The notes beneath the pieces were generated by a model. The model was not told where the DNA came from. It searched no databases and saw only the letters and a list, made by a program, of their open reading frames with translations. Both the position numbers and the translations under genes were made by a program. From contig REEF01000804.1 of the NCBI GenBank assembly GCA_007695205.1, forward strand, positions 1 through 10,747: 10,747 nt of DNA, in the 5' to 3' direction. Shown one piece after another: positions 6,986 through 10,747 of this stretch (the first letter of the stretch is position 1; every line of letters begins with the position of its first letter). The stretch comes from Planctomycetaceae bacterium. Lineage in GTDB: Bacteria > Planctomycetota > Planctomycetia > Pirellulales > Pirellulaceae.

Positions 6986-8545
6986 ATGTATTTCAAGCTG
7001 AAGTGCCCCCACTGCGAAAAATCTTTGAAAGTCTCGGAAGAATTGGCTGGCAGCAAACGCGCGTGTCCGTACTGCAAAGGGACGATCCGCATCCCCGACC
7101 AACTGGCTCCCGAACCGTCGACGCCGGCCGAGCCCAGTTTTCCGGGGATCAATATCAGCACTTCGGTCGCTGCTAAACCGGGCAAGCCCAAGCTTCCCGG
7201 CGCCAAACCCACCGCCGAACCCAAAGCGAAACGGACTTCGCCGATCGCTGCGGGCGGAGCGACGGACACGGGGGATATCCCGCTGATTCGAAGCGGTTTA
7301 TTCGGCCTGGCCGCAGCCGTCGCTTTCTTGATCCTGACCTTTCCCGTCCGGCACCTGGGGATCTTTCAACTGATCTGGGATCGAGGCCCGATTCCGTTTG
7401 TGACCCTGGTACTGACCACCTGGTCGCTGGCGATTCTGGTGCTGAAGTGGCGGAAGCTGAAGCACCAGCGCGAGGCGATGCTGCTGGATGTGCTGCCGAC
7501 CGAGTTGTCCCGCGAAATCACGCTCGATTCGCTGGACAAGTTCCAGCAGCACATCCACGGATTGCCGGGGGATGCGGCACAAAGCTTCCTCGTCAATCGG
7601 GTAGTCCGCGGCTTGGAGCATTTCCGAGTGCGCAAAAGTGCGGCGGAAACCGTGACGATGATGGAATCCCAGTCGGACATCGATGCTAATAACGTGGCCT
7701 CTAGTTACACGATCGTCAAGGTGTTCATATGGGCGCTGCCCATCATGGGATTCATCGGCACGGTGATCGGCGTCAGCAGTGCGGTGGCCAGCCTGGCGGG
7801 CAGCCTGGAATCGGCCACCGACATTACGGCGGTCAAGGATTCGTTGAAGGACGTCTTTGGCGGTCTGGGAGTTGCCTTCGATACGACATTGCTGGCGCTC
7901 GTGTTAAGCCTGGTGGTCAAGATCCCTCAGTCGGCTCTGCAGAAAAGCGAAGAGGATCTGGTGACTTGGGTGGACGAGTACTGCAACGAGAACCTGCTGA
8001 AGCGGTTGAACGATGGCCGCGAGGGCGGTGGGTTGGCAAACGCGGGAAGCGAACCCGAAGCGTTCCGCAAGGTGATCGAAGCGTCACTGGCGTCCCATCA
8101 GACGGAACTTCAGAACTGGTCCCAAAAGCTGGAAACCATCGGTTCTCAGCTAACGTCGCAGGTCGCCGACGGGTGGACGAAACTGCATCAGCAAATGCAG
8201 ACACGCATGGCCGAATACGCCTCGAAAATGCAACAGCAACAGGAACGGGATGCGGCGGAAACGTTGAAACAGTACGAACAGCGGTTGCATGAATTGACCC
8301 GGGTGGCCAGCCTGATGCAAGAAGGACTGTCCACATTGGGCGATCGCGCACATCAGATCCAGCAGGAAATGGCCGCGTCGATCAATGGCACCGGCCAGGC
8401 ACTGGAAGGACATTTTTCAGGGATCGAACGCGGTTTGCTGGGGCTAAACGGGGTTTTGGAAAAGCTGGGCGAACAAACCGTCGTGGTCCAACAGGTCGAA
8501 CAACCGCGTCGCAATTGGTTCGGCGGCGGCAATAGGAGGCGTTGA
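6986..8545 (+). CDS. Zinc-ribbon MotA/TolQ/ExbB-like proton channel protein
   Basis: This 519-residue protein is the likely ion-channel (stator) subunit of a proton-driven motor. Residues 1-35 form a zinc ribbon with CPHC (Cys7, Cys10) and CPYC (Cys27, Cys30), followed by a Pro/Lys/Ala linker (40-90). Helices lie at about 104-119 and 137-154, then a cytoplasmic stretch, then the channel core at about 245-270 and 291-313, a MotA-like four-helix order. LPIMGFIGTVIGV (251-263) matches the TolQ/ExbB 'P..GllGTV.Gi' motif with Thr259 at the TolQ Thr145 place. AFDTTLLAL aligns Thr301 with TolQ Thr178. The tail, about 314-505, is Gln/Glu-rich and helical, probably cytoplasmic. An upstream in-frame ATG at 6848 exists, but ATG 6986 starts directly at the zinc ribbon and has AAGGA at 6971-6975 with 10 bases of spacing. 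It is first in a three-gene operon with two ExbD/MotB-like partners. Confidence 0.9.
   Translation: MYFKLKCPHCEKSLKVSEELAGSKRACPYCKGTIRIPDQLAPEPSTPAEPSFPGINISTSVAAKPGKPKLPGAKPTAEPKAKRTSPIAAGGATDTGDIPLIRSGLFGLAAAVAFLILTFPVRHLGIFQLIWDRGPIPFVTLVLTTWSLAILVLKWRKLKHQREAMLLDVLPTELSREITLDSLDKFQQHIHGLPGDAAQSFLVNRVVRGLEHFRVRKSAAETVTMMESQSDIDANNVASSYTIVKVFIWALPIMGFIGTVIGVSSAVASLAGSLESATDITAVKDSLKDVFGGLGVAFDTTLLALVLSLVVKIPQSALQKSEEDLVTWVDEYCNENLLKRLNDGREGGGLANAGSEPEAFRKVIEASLASHQTELQNWSQKLETIGSQLTSQVADGWTKLHQQMQTRMAEYASKMQQQQERDAAETLKQYEQRLHELTRVASLMQEGLSTLGDRAHQIQQEMAASINGTGQALEGHFSGIERGLLGLNGVLEKLGEQTVVVQQVEQPRRNWFGGGNRRR
8534..8539 (+). promoter_or_regulatory. Shine-Dalgarno deciding the first partner start
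   Basis: A perfect AGGAGG lies inside the last codons of the channel gene. It is 8 bases before GTG 8548 but only 2 before TTG 8542, so it selects the GTG. Confidence 0.75.
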
Positions 8546-8547
8546 TC

Positions 8548-9411
8548 GTGGGTAGACGTCCAAGAGCCGAAGAGGATGGGGTCTCGTTGTTCCCGTTCCT
8601 CAGTATTATCGCCTGTGTGATCGGGGTGCTGACCCTGCTGATCGCTACCATGTCGCTGGCTCAGATGGGCACCGAGGATGTCGCCAGCCTGGAACAGTAC
8701 GAGCGCATCCAGCGGGAACTGGAGAAACTGCTGGCCGAAATCGAACAACTTCGCAGCGAGATGGACGACGATGCGCTGCACAAGACCGAGACGATCGACC
8801 AACGGCGGCGTGCGTTGCTGGCGGCCCAACAGCAATTGGAAAGGCTGTTGAATCAGATTGTCGAGATCCGCCGTTGGATGGCAGAGATCGCGGAGGATGC
8901 CAAGCTGGCAGGACGAAAAGCGTCCGAAGCCGATCAGCAAGGCGAAAAGGTTCGCGACGAATTGAGCCGCCTGGAACGTCGTGCCGCTCAATTGAACCAG
9001 GAATTGGAGGACCAACAAGAACAATTGGCCGCCCTGGAGAAAGAACTGGACAATCGCCAGCAGCCACCCGAAGAGGCCCAGGTCAGCATCCTGCCCAGCG
9101 GTAGTGCGGTCGGGTTCGACCCCGTGTTCGTCGAATGTGCCAGCGGCGGCGTGATCATCCATCAAGGTGATTCGCCGCCGCGTATCCGCACCGCCGATCT
9201 GGCGCAGGATGAACAGTTTCTTCGGCTGTTGTCGATCGTCGCTGCATCCCCCCGTCAACGAATCGTCTTCCTGATCCGAGAGGATGGACTGAGTACCTAT
9301 AGCACGGCCAGTCGATTGGCCGATGTCCACGAAGTCGATCACGGCCGACTGCCCGTCGTCGGTCAAGGACGAATCGATTTGAGTTACTTTACCAACGGCG
9401 GCAGATCCTGA
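8548..9411 (+). CDS. ExbD/MotB-like coiled-coil protein, Ser at Asp position
   Basis: This 287-residue protein is the first of two single-pass partners of the channel protein. A charged N-terminus (MGRRPRAEED) precedes one helix at about 14-38 (SLFPFLSIIACVIGV), then a Glu/Gln/Leu-rich coiled coil at about 44-172 and a globular domain at about 188-280, expected outside the membrane. Aligned with the next gene product on the shared glycine (Gly26 here, Gly25 there), Ser19 stands where that protein has Asp18, so this subunit lacks the ionisable membrane residue. The C-terminal domain starts with VFVECASGGVII (Cys197) and includes FLRLLSIVAASP and IVFLIREDGLSTY, resembling segments of its partner. 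It has no OmpA-like peptidoglycan-binding motif that I can see. GTG 8548 is only 2 bases after the channel stop. Assignment to an ExbD/TolR-like role rests on context and architecture more than on sequence identity. Confidence 0.78.
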   Translation: MGRRPRAEEDGVSLFPFLSIIACVIGVLTLLIATMSLAQMGTEDVASLEQYERIQRELEKLLAEIEQLRSEMDDDALHKTETIDQRRRALLAAQQQLERLLNQIVEIRRWMAEIAEDAKLAGRKASEADQQGEKVRDELSRLERRAAQLNQELEDQQEQLAALEKELDNRQQPPEEAQVSILPSGSAVGFDPVFVECASGGVIIHQGDSPPRIRTADLAQDEQFLRLLSIVAASPRQRIVFLIREDGLSTYSTASRLADVHEVDHGRLPVVGQGRIDLSYFTNGGRS

Positions 9412-9429
9412 AACTTTCTGCCTCGGTTT

Positions 9430-9458
9430 GTCGCTCGGCTACGATGCAGACCAGCGAC
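9430..9458 (+). other. Weak inverted repeat between the two partner genes
   Basis: GTCGCT (9430-9435) and AGCGAC (9453-9458) could pair across a 17-base loop just before the AAGGAG ribosome-binding site at 9461-9466. The stem is short, so an effect on the ratio of the two partner proteins is only a possibility. Confidence 0.2.
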
Positions 9459-9471
9459 CGAAGGAGCCATC

Positions 9472-10638
9472 ATGCGACGACGAGCTTCCGACGATAGCGA
9501 AGGCGGACTCGATTCCCTGCTGGATACCATGACCAACGTCGTGGGTATTCTGGTGATCGTGCTGGTGGTGACGCAATTGGGTGTCGGCGATGCCGTCCGG
9601 CGTATCACCGATGCGATCCAAATCGATGCCCAGCAGTTGGCCGAGGCCCAAAAGAAGTTGAATGCAGCTCGCGAGGAACGCGATAGCCTGCTGGCCGCGA
9701 TGGCCGACGAACAACTGGTCAACCAGATGGAGGATGTCGAACGACGATTGTTGGAATTGCAGCAACAGATCGAGCAGCAGGAGAAGATCCTGGCCGATCT
9801 ACAACAGCAAAAACAGGCCATGGAAGACGAGTTGAACGCACAGATGCAGTTGGTCGAAGACACGGAGAAGCAGCGTCAGGCCGTCGAACAACTGCGCGAA
9901 CAATTGACCGAACTGGACCAGCAGTGGCAGGAAAACGACCAGCGGTTAGAGCAGTTGCAGGCCATGTTGGCCAAGACCCCAAAACCGACGCCGCTGCCCG
10001 CCCGCGAGATCACGTTACCCGACCCGCGTCCCGCCCCCGAGGGTGTCGAACGGTTGACGATGATCTGCGCGAATAACAAAGTCTACCTGCTGCCTCCCGC
10101 ACCCGTTCTGGAACAGATTCGTCTTCAGGCTCAAGAGCAGGCCTTCGTGGTGGCAAAACGACAATACCGAACGTTCAACCCGTTGGCTGGCGAGGGCGTC
10201 GAGCGGTTCCTGGAGGAATTCAATCGCCGGCCGATCCAAGACGGCAACCGTCACTTTGATATTATCATGTATCATTCAGGCGGCACACCACGCTTGCGGT
10301 TCGTGCCTCGCGAAGTCGCCGGCGAAGACGAGCGGATCGTCGCAGCGCCGCGGTCTCGTTTCCAAAACGTTTTGCGAGCCATCGATCCCAACAAATACTA
10401 CATTCGTTTCGAAGTCTGTGCCGACAGTTTTGATATCTACGTGACGACCCGTCGCATCGTATCGGACATGAACCTGTTGGCTGGCTGGCAACCGCGGAGC
10501 GAAGACTGGACTTACACCACCAACCTGGGAGGCGAATTCCGCTTAGGCCCCAAACCACCCCCCAAACCACCATCGCCACCCAGACCCGGCCCCCCAGAAC
10601 CACCGAAACCACCGAAACCACCGCGTGTGATCGACTAG
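9472..10638 (+). CDS. ExbD/MotB-like coiled-coil protein with membrane Asp
   Basis: This 388-residue protein is the second single-pass partner. A basic N-terminus (MRRRASDD) leads into a helix at about 15-37, SLLDTMTNVVGILVIVLVV, in which Asp18 sits near the cytoplasmic end, as does the proton-carrying Asp of ExbD, TolR and MotB. A long Gln/Glu-rich coiled coil covers about 45-168. The C-terminal domain (about 190-350) begins LTMICANNKVYLL (Cys199) and contains FQNVLRAIDPNKYYIRFEV and DSFDIYVTTRRI, related in pattern to the C-terminal domain of the preceding gene product but with roughly 70 extra residues between the two shared blocks. The last 32 residues are a Pro/Lys-rich tail (PKPPPKPPSPP...PPKPP). 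ATG 9472 has AAGGAG at 9461-9466 with 5 bases of spacing. The gap from the previous gene is 60 bases, so the three genes form one operon. I see no OmpA-like domain. Confidence 0.8.
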   Translation: MRRRASDDSEGGLDSLLDTMTNVVGILVIVLVVTQLGVGDAVRRITDAIQIDAQQLAEAQKKLNAAREERDSLLAAMADEQLVNQMEDVERRLLELQQQIEQQEKILADLQQQKQAMEDELNAQMQLVEDTEKQRQAVEQLREQLTELDQQWQENDQRLEQLQAMLAKTPKPTPLPAREITLPDPRPAPEGVERLTMICANNKVYLLPPAPVLEQIRLQAQEQAFVVAKRQYRTFNPLAGEGVERFLEEFNRRPIQDGNRHFDIIMYHSGGTPRLRFVPREVAGEDERIVAAPRSRFQNVLRAIDPNKYYIRFEVCADSFDIYVTTRRIVSDMNLLAGWQPRSEDWTYTTNLGGEFRLGPKPPPKPPSPPRPGPPEPPKPPKPPRVID

Positions 10639-10655
10639 CGCTGGCAGTGGCGTAG

Positions 10656-10675
10656 CCGAATTTGCCAAAATTCGG
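10656..10675. other. 8-bp perfect hairpin after the operon
   Basis: CCGAATTT and AAATTCGG form a perfect 8-bp stem with the loop GCCA, 17 bases after the stop codon of the second partner gene. No T tract follows on the + strand, so it is not a standard intrinsic terminator, though it could protect the transcript 3' end or be a dispersed intergenic repeat. Confidence 0.5.
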
Positions 10676-10705
10676 GCGGCCGTACGCAATAGGCAGAAGA
10701 AACGC

Positions 10706-10732
10706 ATCCGTCTGATCCGTCTGATCCGTCTG
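10706..10732. repeat. Three tandem copies of ATCCGTCTG
   Basis: A 9-base unit, ATCCGTCTG, is repeated three times without error, followed by a diverged partial copy (ATCGGTC). It lies within 20 bases of the window end, so the context beyond is unseen. It sits outside any convincing gene. On the minus strand it would read as DQT repeats, but no ribosome-binding site or recognisable protein supports coding. Confidence 0.8.
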
Positions 10733-10747
10733 ATCGGTCCCATTCAC

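Noticed and set aside
8353..9366. 337-codon open frame on the minus strand
   Set aside because: It is antisense to the first partner gene. The Gln/Phe/Leu-rich translation mirrors the coiled-coil codons, and it has no ribosome-binding site or family resemblance.
6986..10638. Assignment as a Zorya defence system
   Set aside because: The channel with a long tail recalls ZorA, but neither partner has the OmpA-like domain of ZorB, there are two partners, and no ZorC, ZorD or ZorE gene is visible. Genes beyond the right edge are unseen, so a defence role is not excluded, only unsupported.
10706..10732. CRISPR-like array
   Set aside because: The repeats are 9 bases long, head to tail, with no spacers and no cas genes in the window.
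10265..10747. 160-codon minus-strand frame starting with DQT repeats
   Set aside because: It runs antisense into the second partner gene. Its start is just the 9-bp repeat translated, and no domain or ribosome-binding site supports it.

Overview
The window looks like ordinary chromosome from a planctomycete, probably near Pirellulales (Rhodopirellula-like). The grounds are moderate GC, loosely packed genes with modest Shine-Dalgarno use, and protein styles I associate with that group: a zinc ribbon fused to a TolQ/MotA-like channel, coiled-coil ExbD-like partners and a lipid-linked glycosylation set. The taxonomic call is inference, as the window has no rRNA or other marker. I see no phage, IS element, CRISPR array or tRNA.

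Layout. At the left, bioB (biotin synthase) reads rightward behind a short GAATC microsatellite. Convergent to it, two genes read leftward: apt (adenine phosphoribosyltransferase) and, 4 bases downstream, a membrane-anchored alpha/beta hydrolase. About 390 bases without an assured gene follow. They hold a probable apt promoter and, on the + strand, an 89-codon ORF that resembles the C-terminal half of a SUKH (SMI1/KNR4) protein, probably a remnant. Next come three leftward genes of one likely lipid-linked sugar pathway. In transcription order these are a PF03706/UPF0104-type membrane protein, a polyprenyl-phosphate GT2 glycosyltransferase and a GT-C-like multi-pass membrane protein. The first is preceded by a well-initiated 27-codon ORF that ends on a G7 run and overlaps its TTG start.

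A 141-base divergent region with a PstI-type inverted repeat leads to the most interesting part, a rightward three-gene operon (6986-10638). Its first gene encodes a MotA/TolQ/ExbB proton-channel protein with an N-terminal cytoplasmic zinc ribbon and a long cytoplasmic helical tail. The next two encode single-pass, coiled-coil, ExbD/MotB-like partners. These two appear to be diverged paralogues with the same layout: basic N-terminus, one membrane helix, about 150 residues of coil, and a related C-terminal domain. One keeps the membrane Asp expected of a proton-conducting rotor/stator partner; in the other, Ser stands at the aligned position. I read this as a possible heterodimeric-axle ion-driven motor. 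It is related in principle to TolQR, ExbBD, MotAB and ZorAB but lacks the OmpA-like domain of MotB/ZorB. Its function cannot be told from this window.

The right edge (10639-10747) holds an 8-bp perfect hairpin and a 9-bp tandem repeat running close to the window end.
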